A DNA stretch of 55,086 nt from DASQBT01 sp049578545 (GTDB lineage: Bacteria; Pseudomonadota; Gammaproteobacteria; Burkholderiales; Thiobacillaceae): the NCBI GenBank assembly GCA_049578545.1, contig JBAUMF010000026.1, positions 1 to 55,086 of the forward strand, given 5' to 3'. The position numbers were made by a program, and so were the translations under genes. Under the pieces are notes generated by a model. That model worked only from the letters and a program-made list of their open reading frames with translations. It made no database searches and was not told where the DNA came from. This document shows positions 26,636 to 36,300 of this stretch, one piece after another. Positions within the stretch are counted from its first letter, which is position 1. Each line of letters begins with the position of its first letter.

Positions 26636-27907
26636 ATGCCGTTGCTCCGCCACGTACAACATTTCACTGACAAATTGGGGCCCGGCCTCATTACCGGTGC
26701 GGCGGATGACGACCCCAGCGGCATCGCCACCTATTCCCAGGCCGGTGCCCAGTTTGGCGCCGGCTTGTTGTGGAGCATTGTATTCACCACCCCCCTGATG
26801 ATCGGAGTCCAGATGATCAGCGCGCGCATCGGCTGGGTCACCGGACAGGGGCTGGCCGCCAGCCTGCTGCGTGTGTTGCCGCGCTGGATTGCCATCGCGC
26901 TGATTGGCCTGCTGGTAGTGGCCAACACGCTCAACATCGGAGCAGACATCGCCGCCATGAGTGAAGCTTCATACCTTATGATCGGCGGCCCTGCACACGG
27001 TCAGGCCATCCTGTACGGACTTTTGTGCGCCTTGTTGCCAATCGTCTTTTCCTACGAGCGCATGGTGCGGATCTTCAAATGGCTGACCTTGGCCCTGCTT
27101 TCCTATGTGGCTGTAATCCTGGCACTGCACACCCAATGGCACAGTGTACTGCCAGGCACGCTTTGGCCAAGCCTCCAAAGCGGCAAATCATACTGGATGA
27201 TGGTGGTAGCCGTGCTGGGCACGACCATCAGTCCCTACCTGTTCTTCTGGCAGGCTACCCAGGAGGCCGAAATACGCCAGCGTTTGTCGCACACGGATTC
27301 CGGTGAGCCCACCACGGCCTTCATGGGTGAGCATCTCTACCGGATCAAGCTGGACACGACATTTGGCATGGGCTTCTCCAACTTCATCGCCTTTTGCATC
27401 ATGCTGGCGACCGCACTGACGCTTAACCAGAACGGCATCACGGAAATCCAGACCACACGCGAAGCCGCCGAGGCGCTAAGGCCTATTGCGGGGAATTTCG
27501 CCTTCCTCATGTTTTCACTGGGCATCATCGGAACAGGCATGCTCGCTGTACCGGTACTGGCGGGGTCCGCTGCCTACGCCGTCGCCGATCTGTTCAAATG
27601 GCGTGCGGGACTGGATCATCGGCTTACCGAAGCACGGGGTTTTTACGGCGTGCTGATTGCAGCGACGGCGATTGGAACGCTGGTCGATTTCGCTCCGGTG
27701 GATGCCATACGCGCACTGATCTGGAGCGCCATTGTCAATGGCATCATTGCCGTGCCCATCATGCTGGCAATGATGCAGATCGCATCGCGGCGGGATGTGC
27801 TTGGCCGTTTCATTCTTACACGACGCCATCAGGTGCTGGGATGGCTGGCGACGGCAACCATGGCCGCTGCGGTTGTGGGCATGGCCTGGGACAGCATTTC
27901 CGGATAG
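26636..27907 (+). CDS. Nramp-related divalent metal transporter
   Basis: This 423-residue inner-membrane protein has about 11 helices and belongs to the Nramp superfamily of proton-coupled divalent metal importers. The first-helix motif, DPGN in canonical Nramps, is DDDPSGIATYSQ (residues 24-35) here, and the sixth-helix region reads TISPYLFFWQATQEAE (about residues 197-212) in place of the MPHN signature. These changes place it in a divergent Nramp-like clade whose ion is uncertain (Mg and other ions have been proposed). It is separated from the GlcD-like gene by 39 bp. Confidence 0.85.
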   Translation: MPLLRHVQHFTDKLGPGLITGAADDDPSGIATYSQAGAQFGAGLLWSIVFTTPLMIGVQMISARIGWVTGQGLAASLLRVLPRWIAIALIGLLVVANTLNIGADIAAMSEASYLMIGGPAHGQAILYGLLCALLPIVFSYERMVRIFKWLTLALLSYVAVILALHTQWHSVLPGTLWPSLQSGKSYWMMVVAVLGTTISPYLFFWQATQEAEIRQRLSHTDSGEPTTAFMGEHLYRIKLDTTFGMGFSNFIAFCIMLATALTLNQNGITEIQTTREAAEALRPIAGNFAFLMFSLGIIGTGMLAVPVLAGSAAYAVADLFKWRAGLDHRLTEARGFYGVLIAATAIGTLVDFAPVDAIRALIWSAIVNGIIAVPIMLAMMQIASRRDVLGRFILTRRHQVLGWLATATMAAAVVGMAWDSISG

Positions 27908-27951
27908 GCACAGTCTCCGTGTGAATTCTGTACCCGCTCTTCCATCTCCCC

Positions 27952-27980
27952 TTTACAAGCAGGCCCCATAACTCTACAAT
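27952..27980 (+). promoter_or_regulatory. Sigma-70-type promoter of the tRNA-Ala gene
   Basis: A TTTACA -35 box (27952-27957) and TACAAT -10 box (27975-27980) are separated by exactly 17 bp. The predicted start lies near 27987, about 10 nt before the tRNA-Ala 5' end. Boxes are one mismatch each from consensus. Confidence 0.75.
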
Positions 27981-27996
27981 GCCCGGCTTCTGTGTT

Positions 27997-28072
<76 letters not shown>

Positions 28073-28097
28073 ACCTGAAGATCTTGCGGATTCTATA

Positions 28098-28277
28098 TTG
28101 CACAAGTTCGGCGTTATCTGTATTTTGCTGGGCTTGCTGTTAAGTGCCATCGGCATGGTTTCAGGATTCTGGCTGGCAATTGCGCAAGGCAGAGGGGAAG
28201 AATGGTTCAATTTCGTCCCTGTCGGTTTTGTGTTCTTGCTGCTGGGTGTGACTGTAACCCAGTTGCACAAGAAATAG
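28098..28277 (+). CDS. 59-residue two-helix membrane protein between tRNA genes
   Basis: A frame from TTG 28098 to TAG 28277 encodes a protein with two clear membrane helices: CILLGLLLSAIGMVSGFWLA (about residues 8-27) and VPVGFVFLLLGVTVTQL (about 40-56), separated by a short charged loop (QGRGEEW). It lies between tRNA-Ala and tRNA-Glu, 25 bp after the former and 18 bp before the latter. The amphipathic, hydrophobic and codon pattern argues for a real product; the start codon is uncertain because no strong ribosome-binding site precedes the TTG. No family is recognised. Confidence 0.6.
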   Translation: MHKFGVICILLGLLLSAIGMVSGFWLAIAQGRGEEWFNFVPVGFVFLLLGVTVTQLHKK

Positions 28278-28295
28278 ACGGTTATCGTCAGCCTC

Positions 28296-28371
28296 GTCCC
28301 CATCGTCTAGAGGCCTAGGACATCGCCCTTTCACGGCGCAAACCGGGGTTCGAATCCCCGTGGGGACGCCA
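28296..28371 (+). tRNA. tRNA-Glu (TTC)
   Basis: Acceptor GTCCCCA pairs with TGGGGAC; anticodon loop CTTTCAC gives anticodon TTC for glutamate; the T-arm has GGTTCGAATCC. The CCA end is encoded. It is in the same orientation as its neighbours. Confidence 0.97.
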
Positions 28372-28460
28372 GTTAGGTTTGGCAGTCAGCTGGTGTTGTT
28401 TGGCTATATTGCCCTCCGAGTCAGCGACATGTCAGTCGCGCGTTCCCGGAGATACCGCAC

Positions 28461-28537
28461 GGAGCGGTAGTTCAGTTGGTTAGAATACCGGCCTGTCACG
28501 CCGGGGGTCGCGGGTTCGAGTCCCGTCCGCTCCGCCA
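28461..28537 (+). tRNA. tRNA-Asp (GTC)
   Basis: Acceptor GGAGCGG pairs with CCGCTCC; the anticodon arm CCGGC-CTGTCAC-GCCGG gives anticodon GTC for aspartate; D-loop and T-arm (GGGTTCGAGTCCC) are regular. The CCA end is encoded. It is the third member of the cluster, followed by 237 bp without a gene. Confidence 0.97.
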
Positions 28538-28774
28538 TCACCTATCAGGTCCACAAAAGCTTAGTCCAGGACTATCGCCATCCTGGCATCTCCCAGAACG
28601 TGATTTCTGACAGTCTTCTTCGCGCAAATCTCGTCAAATCTTGCTACCCGCTCCAACTTTGATTTGGCGCAGTCAGCCTATTAAGGACATAATTCCCGTG
28701 TTAAAAAACATAACTGGCTCAGTCAGGCCGTGAATTTGGCAATCAACTATCGATTCAACCCTTGGAGAAAACAA

Positions 28775-29755
28775 ATGAGGTTTAACTCATCAATTCGCAT
28801 CGCGGCCATTCCGATTATTGCGTTCAGTTTGTTGGTGCAGGGCTGCAATGAAAGAAAGTCATCTGTAATAACGGACAAAGACACCCAGGTGGCGGCCAAA
28901 GTAAATGGCAACGAAATTACGGTGCAACAAATCAACGCAGCCGTGCAAAGGCTGGGAAAGTTGCCAGAAGACAAGGTTAAGGAAATCAGCAATCAGGCCC
29001 TCAACGCGCTCGTAGACCAACAACTGTTGGTGCAAAAAGCAATTGCAGAAAAGCTGGACCAAAACCCAAGCGTCATGCAGGCCATTGAAGCTGCCCGCCG
29101 GCAAATCCTCGCGCAAAGCTATGTGCAGAGCAAGACCGAGAATATGGCGAAACCCACCGACACCGAGATCAGCGAGTTCTATAACAAGCATCCAGAGCTG
29201 TTCTCTGATCGCCGGATATACCGATTGCAGGAAATCAATATTCAGAACCCAGGCGACAAGGCCGACGCAATTGGCAACCAACTCAAAGCCAGCAAGAACC
29301 TGGATGAGTTTGCAAAATGGCTTAAGGCGCAGAACTTCAAATTCAGTGGCGTCCAGGCTGAACGTTCCGCTGAACAACTCCCATCCGCCCTTGCCACCCA
29401 GCTTGTTAACGTCAAGCCAGGTCAGGCCATCATCGCCAACAGAAATGGCATCCTGGTCGTAATGGTTGTAGAAGCCGTTGCCTCACAACCTGTTTCTGCC
29501 GATAACGCCAAAGCTGCGATAGAACGCATACTCATTGCACAGAAGCAGAAGGCATTTACCGAAAATGAAATCAAGAGCCTGCGCTCCACCGCAAAGATAG
29601 AGTATATGGGTGACTATGCCAATGTTGGCAAGGAAGTGCCAAAGCCTGCTGAGCAAACCTCTTCACCCAAGCCTGAAGAAGCCCCACTACCTGCAACCAC
29701 GACAGAATCTCCGGTGCCCGCGAGCCCGGATAAGAAAGCATCGGGCGGTCAGTAG
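28775..29755 (+). CDS. EpsD-family peptidyl-prolyl cis-trans isomerase (lipoprotein)
   Basis: This 326-residue lipoprotein has a signal with lipobox LVQGC (Cys at about residue 24), a SurA/PrsA-like N-terminal helical domain, and a C-terminal parvulin-type region; the layout matches the EpsD family, which accompanies exopolysaccharide/exosortase (PEP-CTERM) loci. The first helical part reads NALVDQQLLVQKAIAEKLD, typical of SurA-N. The tail after about residue 290 is Pro/Ser/Thr-rich and disordered. ATG 28775 follows GGAGAAAACAA; an upstream in-frame start would spoil the signal. No EPS or exosortase gene is nearby. Gene order with the CAAX-like protease 70 bp downstream supports the assignment. 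Confidence 0.78.
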   Translation: MRFNSSIRIAAIPIIAFSLLVQGCNERKSSVITDKDTQVAAKVNGNEITVQQINAAVQRLGKLPEDKVKEISNQALNALVDQQLLVQKAIAEKLDQNPSVMQAIEAARRQILAQSYVQSKTENMAKPTDTEISEFYNKHPELFSDRRIYRLQEINIQNPGDKADAIGNQLKASKNLDEFAKWLKAQNFKFSGVQAERSAEQLPSALATQLVNVKPGQAIIANRNGILVVMVVEAVASQPVSADNAKAAIERILIAQKQKAFTENEIKSLRSTAKIEYMGDYANVGKEVPKPAEQTSSPKPEEAPLPATTTESPVPASPDKKASGGQ

Positions 29756-29825
29756 ACGTAAGCGCTTTTTTTGACATCGCCATTCATGCCGGGCCCCCCT
29801 GGGCTCGGATGATGAAACGTCCATC

Positions 29826-30533
29826 ATGCCAATCAAGGGGAATGAAGCCCTGATTAATCATCCGGGATTTGTCCGAAGCCTTCCTTTTGCGTTGTTCATA
29901 CTCCTGCTTGCAGTCGAGCTGAGCTGGGGCACAATCCAGCCGATCATTCCCGGGCTGGAAAGCGTGGACAAACGCGGGCTCTATGCAATCAAATCAGGAT
30001 TGGCCGCGCTGGCCTTGATTTGGCTCTGGCCACAGTATGGCGAGCTCAAGAAGCTTCCCCGCGGCCTTGCGGTTTGGCTGCTCGCAGTCGCCACTGGAAT
30101 CATCATATTCCTGCTCTGGATCAATTTGACCGAGTCTTGGGCAATGCTTGGCCAAATGGGCAAAGGCTTTGACCCGCGAAAGCAGGATGGTCAAATCGAT
30201 TGGCTGCTGGGTGGCATTCGGTTGGCAGGCTCTGCCGTCGTCGTGCCCATTATTGAAGAATTGTTCTGGCGTTCCTTCATCATGCGCTGGATCGACAATC
30301 CGGATTTCCTCTCGCTCGATCCAGGACGCGTCAGCCACAAAGGCCTGTTTGTGTCGAGTGCGCTCTTTGCCATCGAGCATACCCAGTGGTTTGCTGGCTT
30401 TCTGGCTGGCTTTGCCTATGGTTGGCTCTATAAAAAAACCGGCAACCTATGGCTGTCCATTGTTGCCCATGCCATCACCAATGGCATCTTGGGGATCTGG
30501 ATCATCAATACAGGCAACTGGCGATTCTGGTGA
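29826..30533 (+). CDS. CAAX-protease-related (CPBP) membrane protein
   Basis: This 235-residue protein has about six to seven membrane helices and the three CPBP catalytic motifs: EELFWRSF (about residues 143-150, EExxxR), FAIEHTQW (about 181-188, FxxxH) and HAITNGILG (about 214-222, HxxxN). It resembles the CAAX-protease-related subfamily (TIGR03008 type) encoded with exosortases in PEP-CTERM bacteria, where it is thought to process or anchor targets. It follows the EpsD-like gene in the same orientation, so the pair look like members of one system located away from the main exosortase cluster. Confidence 0.82.
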   Translation: MPIKGNEALINHPGFVRSLPFALFILLLAVELSWGTIQPIIPGLESVDKRGLYAIKSGLAALALIWLWPQYGELKKLPRGLAVWLLAVATGIIIFLLWINLTESWAMLGQMGKGFDPRKQDGQIDWLLGGIRLAGSAVVVPIIEELFWRSFIMRWIDNPDFLSLDPGRVSHKGLFVSSALFAIEHTQWFAGFLAGFAYGWLYKKTGNLWLSIVAHAITNGILGIWIINTGNWRFW

Positions 30534-30688
30534 TGGCGCTGTGGCCCCTTGTCCTGTCGGCCCACTCAGCCGACCTCATGCGGGACTGGTGCCAGTCGCA
30601 TTTGAAACGGTTTTGCCCAACCTGGGCGCACTTCGTATGCGTACTTGGCCTGGGATGGCTGGATCCATTCTGTCAGGGCCAGCCATTA

Positions 30689-30764
30689 TGGCGCCCCGAA
30701 CACGAATCGAACGTGTGACCTACCCCTTAGGAGGGGGTTGCTCTATCCACTGAGCTACCGGGGC
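30689..30764 (-). tRNA. tRNA-Arg (CCT)
   Basis: On the minus strand the acceptor GCCCCGG pairs with TCGGGGC (one G-T). The anticodon arm ACCCC-CTCCTAA-GGGGT gives anticodon CCT, reading arginine AGG. The T-arm has CGTTCGATTCG and CCA is encoded (complement of 30689-30691). It is transcribed away from the peroxiredoxin gene. Confidence 0.96.
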
Positions 30765-30855
30765 GGAATGAACTTGCAGGCCTGCATTTTAAGGGATTTT
30801 CTCAGCATCGTCCCTTGCGGGATAATGGATGGCAATTGCGTAACCGAATACCCCA

Positions 30856-31404
30856 ATGAAACTTTTTCTTCTGCTTGTCCTGCTTGGTGCACTTGCCCTG
30901 ATCGCTTATCGCGGCTTGCGCTCCGGCCACCCTCCCCGGCCAGGCCAGATTGCGCCGGATTTCAAGCTGCCGGATCAGACAGGGGCCATGCGTTCTTTAG
31001 CGGATTTTTCGGGACGATGGAAGGTGCTGTATTTCTACCCCAAGGACGACACCCCAGGCTGCACGCAGGAGGCCTGCCACTTTCGTGATGACTTTGCTGC
31101 ACTCAGGGCGTTGGGCGCAGAGGTTGTTGCCATCAGCCTGGATTCACCTTCTTCACACTTCCGTTTTGCCGGCAAATACCAGTTGCCGTTTCCAATTCTG
31201 GCCGACGAATCAGGCGATACAACACGTGCATACGGGGCGCTGATGGATTTCGGCTTTATCCGGTTTGCGAAGCGGTATACTTTCCTCATTGATCCGGATG
31301 GCCGGATCGCCGTTTCGTATCTTTCGGTGGATACGGCCAATCACTCAAGAGAAGTGCTGGAAGATCTACAAAGTCGGGTGAACATGCCTAAACATATGAC
31401 TTGA
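30856..31404 (+). CDS. Membrane-anchored peroxiredoxin (PrxQ/Bcp type)
   Basis: This 182-residue protein starts with an uncleaved-looking membrane helix (residues 2-18, with Tyr-Arg after it), followed by a peroxiredoxin domain. The peroxidatic Cys69 in DDTPGCTQEACHFRD is followed five residues later by Cys74, the spacing of two-Cys PrxQ enzymes, unlike the other Bcp at 19355-19825. It probably reduces peroxides at the periplasmic face of the inner membrane. It starts 92 bp from the divergent tRNA-Arg gene. It is possible that the helix is a signal peptide, but no cleavage site is evident. Confidence 0.86.
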   Translation: MKLFLLLVLLGALALIAYRGLRSGHPPRPGQIAPDFKLPDQTGAMRSLADFSGRWKVLYFYPKDDTPGCTQEACHFRDDFAALRALGAEVVAISLDSPSSHFRFAGKYQLPFPILADESGDTTRAYGALMDFGFIRFAKRYTFLIDPDGRIAVSYLSVDTANHSREVLEDLQSRVNMPKHMT

Positions 31405-31498
31405 GATACCCGTTAGATCACCACGATTGTAAATTTCTGTCTGGGCTGATTTTGGTCACACCAGTAGTTGCCATTTTCGCAATCTGGAGACGACATCT

Positions 31499-32722
31499 TT
31501 GGATAGGCCCCTGAAGCGCTATGCTTCACTTTTTCTCACCAGCGGAACCATCATGGTTCTGGTGGGTATTATTGCCGCCCTGTCCATCCACGGCGTATTT
31601 CAGCTGCGCCGTATCCATCAGGAAATGGAAGATGTGGTGGCCATCCATGAACGCCAGGTCGATATCGTTACCCGCACGCAGGTCGCTGCGCACATGCGGT
31701 CTGATCGCCTTTCCCGCATGGCACTGGAGCGCGACCCCTTTGCGCAGGATGAACTCTGGATGGAATTCCTGCACGCCGGCTACCTTGTCGGCAGTGGGCG
31801 CAACGAGCTCAAACGCATGGGTTTTACACAGCGGGAACTGGCCAATTTCAACGCACAGTCAGAACTGATCAAGCAGATTGTGCCCGTTCAGGAAGAAGTG
31901 GTGAATCTGATCAAGTCTGAACGATATGCTGAGGCAGACAGATTACTTATCAAGAAATCCATTCCGCTACAGGATGCCTTCAGTGAAAAACTGGCCGAAC
32001 TGCGCGGCTATTATCAGGATGGAAGCACTGCAGCGCTTCAGGACGCCAGAGAAAGTTACCGCAGAAACATGGTTTTCACCATCGGCTCGGGGATTCTCGC
32101 TGCCTTGCTGGGCGCCGCCATTGGCATCCTGACCATAAGACGCATGGCACGCACGCACGAGCGAATCCAGCTCCAGATGGCTGATCTGGAAGCTTCGCGG
32201 GCCGCCCTGCAGGAAGAGGCGACTCATGACTCGCTGACCGGCCTGGCGAACCGACGTCTGTTTTACGACCGCCTGCAACAGGCAATACGCCATGCCAGGC
32301 GGTATGGCAGCCAGATCGGAATCTTGTTCGTTGATATGGACCGGTTCAAGGAAATCAACGACCGCAACGGCCACCATGTCGGCGACGCCGTACTGACTGA
32401 AGTCGCCAACCGGATTGTACGAGCCGTGCGCGAATCAGATACAGTGGCCCGCCTGGGAGGGGATGAGTTTGCAGTACTGTTGGAAAATATACGTGGCCGC
32501 AAGGACTGCCTGACGGCAGCTCAGAAGATTGAAGAATCCTTGGGTGCTGAAACCAATTTCTATGGAATGGAGTTGGAACTCTCCGCGAGTATTGGCCAAT
32601 CCATGTATCCGGACGATGGCCAGGACGAAGATACGCTGATTCGCGCAGCCGATGCCGCGATGTATCGCGTCAAGCATGGGGAAGCCATGCGGCGACAGCG
32701 CGCACTGTTTGGTAATGAGTAG
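31499..32722 (+). CDS. Diguanylate cyclase with periplasmic sensor region
   Basis: This 407-residue protein makes c-di-GMP. An N-terminal membrane helix (about residues 11-35), a periplasmic helical sensor of about 150 residues (4-helix-bundle-like) and a second membrane helix (about 191-215) precede a GGDEF domain (about 240-400). The catalytic ARLGGDEFAVLLEN is intact near residue 318, and RESD five residues upstream fits the I-site for product inhibition. No phosphodiesterase domain follows. The TTG at 31499 is supported by GGAG 9 nt upstream; no better start exists before the first helix. Confidence 0.92.
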   Translation: MDRPLKRYASLFLTSGTIMVLVGIIAALSIHGVFQLRRIHQEMEDVVAIHERQVDIVTRTQVAAHMRSDRLSRMALERDPFAQDELWMEFLHAGYLVGSGRNELKRMGFTQRELANFNAQSELIKQIVPVQEEVVNLIKSERYAEADRLLIKKSIPLQDAFSEKLAELRGYYQDGSTAALQDARESYRRNMVFTIGSGILAALLGAAIGILTIRRMARTHERIQLQMADLEASRAALQEEATHDSLTGLANRRLFYDRLQQAIRHARRYGSQIGILFVDMDRFKEINDRNGHHVGDAVLTEVANRIVRAVRESDTVARLGGDEFAVLLENIRGRKDCLTAAQKIEESLGAETNFYGMELELSASIGQSMYPDDGQDEDTLIRAADAAMYRVKHGEAMRRQRALFGNE

Positions 32723-32736
32723 CCATGACCTGGTTC

Positions 32737-33291
32737 CTATCGGCTGCCCGTTTCGCGTTTTGCCTTGCCGCTCCAGACCCAGACATACTGGATGCCCGAT
32801 GTGATCGTGGCGGCAAACACCAGCGCAAACATGGGCATCAGCCACTGCTCGCCCGGGACGATGCCGGACTCATGCCCGAGCACCAGTGCCAGCATGGCAA
32901 ATTCAACAACAATGTATGCCTTGCCCAGAAATGTCGGCTTGATTTCCAGATGGCCCGCAACGCCCTTGTAAGCCAGCGCGCCGAGAACCACCACCCCATC
33001 GCGCAGAACAATCGCCAGGGTGACCCAGACAGGCACCAGCCCAAGTGCAGACAAGACAATCAATACACCAAGTCCCAGCGCCTTGTCGGTAACGGTATCG
33101 AGGGCAGCCCCAAGCTCGGTGGTCTGATTAAGCCGGCGCGCCAGCCAGCCATCAATACCATCGGTGAGCGCGGCAGCCAGGAACAACCAGCAGGCGAACT
33201 TCCAGCGGCCTTCCAGGATCAGCCAGATGACGCCCGGCGCTGCCAACAGACGCAAACTGGTAAATAAATTGGGAAGATTGAGATTTTCCAC
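32737..33291 (-). CDS. CDP-alcohol phosphatidyltransferase
   Basis: This 184-residue integral membrane enzyme transfers a phosphatidyl group from CDP-diacylglycerol to an alcohol, as in PgsA. The catalytic pattern D-G-x2-A-R-x8-G-x3-D-x3-D is intact over residues 47-69 (Asp47, Gly48, Ala51, Arg52, Gly61, Asp65, Asp69), preceded by one more Asp44, and about five membrane helices follow. The alcohol substrate cannot be deduced; a phosphatidylglycerophosphate or cardiolipin-type role is likely. It converges with the diguanylate cyclase (14 bp between stops). Confidence 0.9.
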   Translation of the reverse strand: MENLNLPNLFTSLRLLAAPGVIWLILEGRWKFACWLFLAAALTDGIDGWLARRLNQTTELGAALDTVTDKALGLGVLIVLSALGLVPVWVTLAIVLRDGVVVLGALAYKGVAGHLEIKPTFLGKAYIVVEFAMLALVLGHESGIVPGEQWLMPMFALVFAATITSGIQYVWVWSGKAKRETGSR

Positions 33292-33323
33292 GGCATTAAC
33301 TTAGCGAGCGAGGACGCGAGTCG

Positions 33324-36300
33324 TCAAGCGGGAAGCGATTCCCACAACTTCTCCAGCCGCTTGATGGAAACCGGATACGGCGTTTTCAGTTCCTGGGCAA
33401 ACAGTGAAACCCGCAGTTCTTCCAGTTGCCAGCGAAATTCGCATGTTTTTTCATCGACGGGAACCCCACCCTTGAACATCTTGTCCAGCCGCGCCAGGTA
33501 GCGCTTTTCAAGTGCCTGGATGGCCGCAGTATAGCGAGGATCGCGATCCCCGGCATTGGGCAGTTTCTCAAACCGGCGTTCGATTGCTTTGAGATAGCGC
33601 ACCAGATCCTTCCATTGCGCCCACGGCAATTCGCGGATGAAACCGGGGTAGATCAACCGCGCCAGATGTTCGCGTTCGTCGCGCCATGCATGCGGATAAG
33701 CCGGCTTGCCTTTGAGCCTTTGCATCAAACTGTTGTAGAGATCCAGCACTGTTTCCACATCGCGCAACAGCCCTTGCGCCACCACAGATATTCTCGGCTT
33801 GGCGCGTTCCTTCTGCTTGCTGAATTCCTTCTCATTGCGCGGCAGTTCATCGTCACCCAGCAAGGCACGATCCGCAATCGTGTCGAGCAGATCGGCAAAA
33901 AATTGGTCAGCATCCCCCAGGGCTCGATACTTGAGCGCGAGTGAGGTCTGTCGCGCGATATCCTTGTCGAGCTGCTTGAACTGTGCCACCAGGGCAAGGC
34001 GCAGCATGCGAACCACGCCCCTGCGGCTTTCCCGCAGCGCTTCCGGCAGATCATCGAGCAACAGCAGCGAAACCGAGCTGCCGTCATCCAGCAGCGCAGG
34101 ATGGCCAATATGCTCCTGCCCTTTACGGTTGAATTTCACCGACCCGGGCAGATCACCGAAATCCCATTGCGTAATGCCTTCGCGTTCGAAGCCTGAACTC
34201 GATCCCTCCGACTTGCCATAGGCCAGGCGCGCCGTCTCGCCCAGTTGCTGGCGAAGCTTGACCAGATCGCGACTGGAAGAGAGCTCCTGGCCTGTGTCGT
34301 CCACCACCTGAAGGTTCATGTGCAGGTGGCTCGCGATGTCTGCGCCCCATTCATCCAGTGTCACTTCCTGCCCGAAACGTCGGTGCATATACGCGCTCAA
34401 GGCATCGGTCAGTTTCAATTCACCAGGTTTCGCCTCGGTCAGAAATGCCGTGACGTGATCCGGAATCGGGATCAAGAGGCGGCGCTTGTCCTTGGGCAGT
34501 CCTTTCATCAGTGCGGTCACCTTGTCGCGTATCATGCCCGGGACCAGCCAGTCGATCTTGGCTTCGCTGACGCGATTGAGCAAATAGAGGGGAATGCTCA
34601 AAGTCACGCCATCGAGCGGATGTCCAGGTTCGAACCGGTATTTGAGTGGACATTCCACGCCATCGACGGCAAGGGACTCTGGAAACAGATTGGCTTCGGG
34701 TCCAAAGCTTTCGCCAAGAATGTCTTCACGGCCGAGCATCAGGGTCTTGCACCTCGACGAGTCAGCCCTGAGCCATTTTTCCAGTGCCGGGCCATTGGTC
34801 ATGTCGGCCGGAATGCGTGCATCGAAAACCCGAAACATGCGTTCTTCGTCCAGCCACACGCCTGACTTGCGGGCCTTGTGCTCCAGTTCGCGCATTTCTT
34901 CAACCAAGCGCCCGTTATGCAGAAACCATTCGTCAGCACAGTCGTAATCGCCACTGACCAATGCGCCGCGAATGAAGAGTTCACGTGCAGCAACCGGATC
35001 GATCGTGCCATAGTGAACCCGACGCCGGGCCACCACGGTGATGCCATACAGGCTTGCCTTTTCGAACGCCATGACGCGAGCCGACTTTCGGTCCCAATGC
35101 GGTTCGGCATAGTTCCTTTGCAGCAGATGACGGCCCGCTTCCTCAATCCACTCCGGACGCACTTCCCCGGCCATGCGGCCCATCAGCCGTCCCGTATCGG
35201 TGAGCTCTGCGGCCACTACCCACTTGGGTCCCTTCTTCGCCAGCACCGAGGCAGGGTGCAGGCCGAACTTGATGCCACGCGCGCCATCGTAAGCCCCTTC
35301 GCCCGGCTTGCGTGCCTTTGCATCGTCCGATCGGAAACCGATGTTGCCGAGCAGGCCGGTTAGCAAAGCCTGATGAATGGCATCGTAGCCGGCCGGCTTT
35401 TCGTTGGGCTTGAGTCCCATTTCCACCAGTTGGGTATGGATCTGTCCATGCACCTCGCGCCACTCGCGCATGCGTCGCTGCGAGAGGAAATGCTCGGCCA
35501 GGTGCTCGCGCAGCTGGCGATTGGACTTCTTGTGCCGTATGGCGTCATCGGAAAACGTCCACAACTTGAGCACGCTCATGAAATCAGAGCGCTCATCCTG
35601 AAACAGCTTGTGCTTTTCGTCGGCGCTTCCCGCCCTGTCCTGAGGCCGTTCGCGCGGGTCCTGCACGGAAAGAAAACTGGCGATGATCAACAACTCGTTC
35701 AGGCAGCGCAGCCGATCCGCTGCCAGCAGTATGCGGGCAATACGCGGGTCAAGCGGCAGTTTGGCCAGGCGCCGGCCGAGGTCGGTCAGTTCTCCCCGAT
35801 CGTCCAGTGCATGCAGGTCATTCAACAGTTGGTAGCCATCCTGGATGAGACGCGAGTGCGGAGGGTCGATGAAGGGAAACTCTTCCACCCGTCCCAATCC
35901 GAGTGATTTCATGCGCAGGATGACGCCAGCCAGACTGGAGCGCAGCAGTTCCGGATCGGTAAAGGATGGACGGTTTTGATAATCATCCTGGTCGTAGATC
36001 CGTATGCACACCCCCGCTTCCACCCGTCCGCAACGCCCCGCCCTTTGGTTGGCCGAGGCCTGGGAGATTTTCTCGATCAACAGCTGTTCGACCTTGTTGC
36101 GTGGCGAATAACGCTTGACTCGCGCCACACCGGTATCGATGACATAGCGAATGCCGGGAACCGTAAGCGAGGTTTCCGCCACGTTGGTGGACATCACAAT
36201 GCGGCGCGCATCGCCCGGTTTGAAAATGCGATCCTGTTCTTCAATGGAAAGACGCGCATACAAGGGCAAAATCTCTGTGTGCGCGGGATGATGCTTGCGC

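Noticed and set aside
29755..29780. T-run after AGCGCT following epsD as a terminator
   Set aside because: The stem is only a 6-bp palindrome without loop, too short to act as an intrinsic terminator.
30449..30718. Forward frame running from the CAAX-like gene into tRNA-Arg
   Set aside because: It overlaps the 3' half of a well supported gene in another frame and ends inside a tRNA gene.
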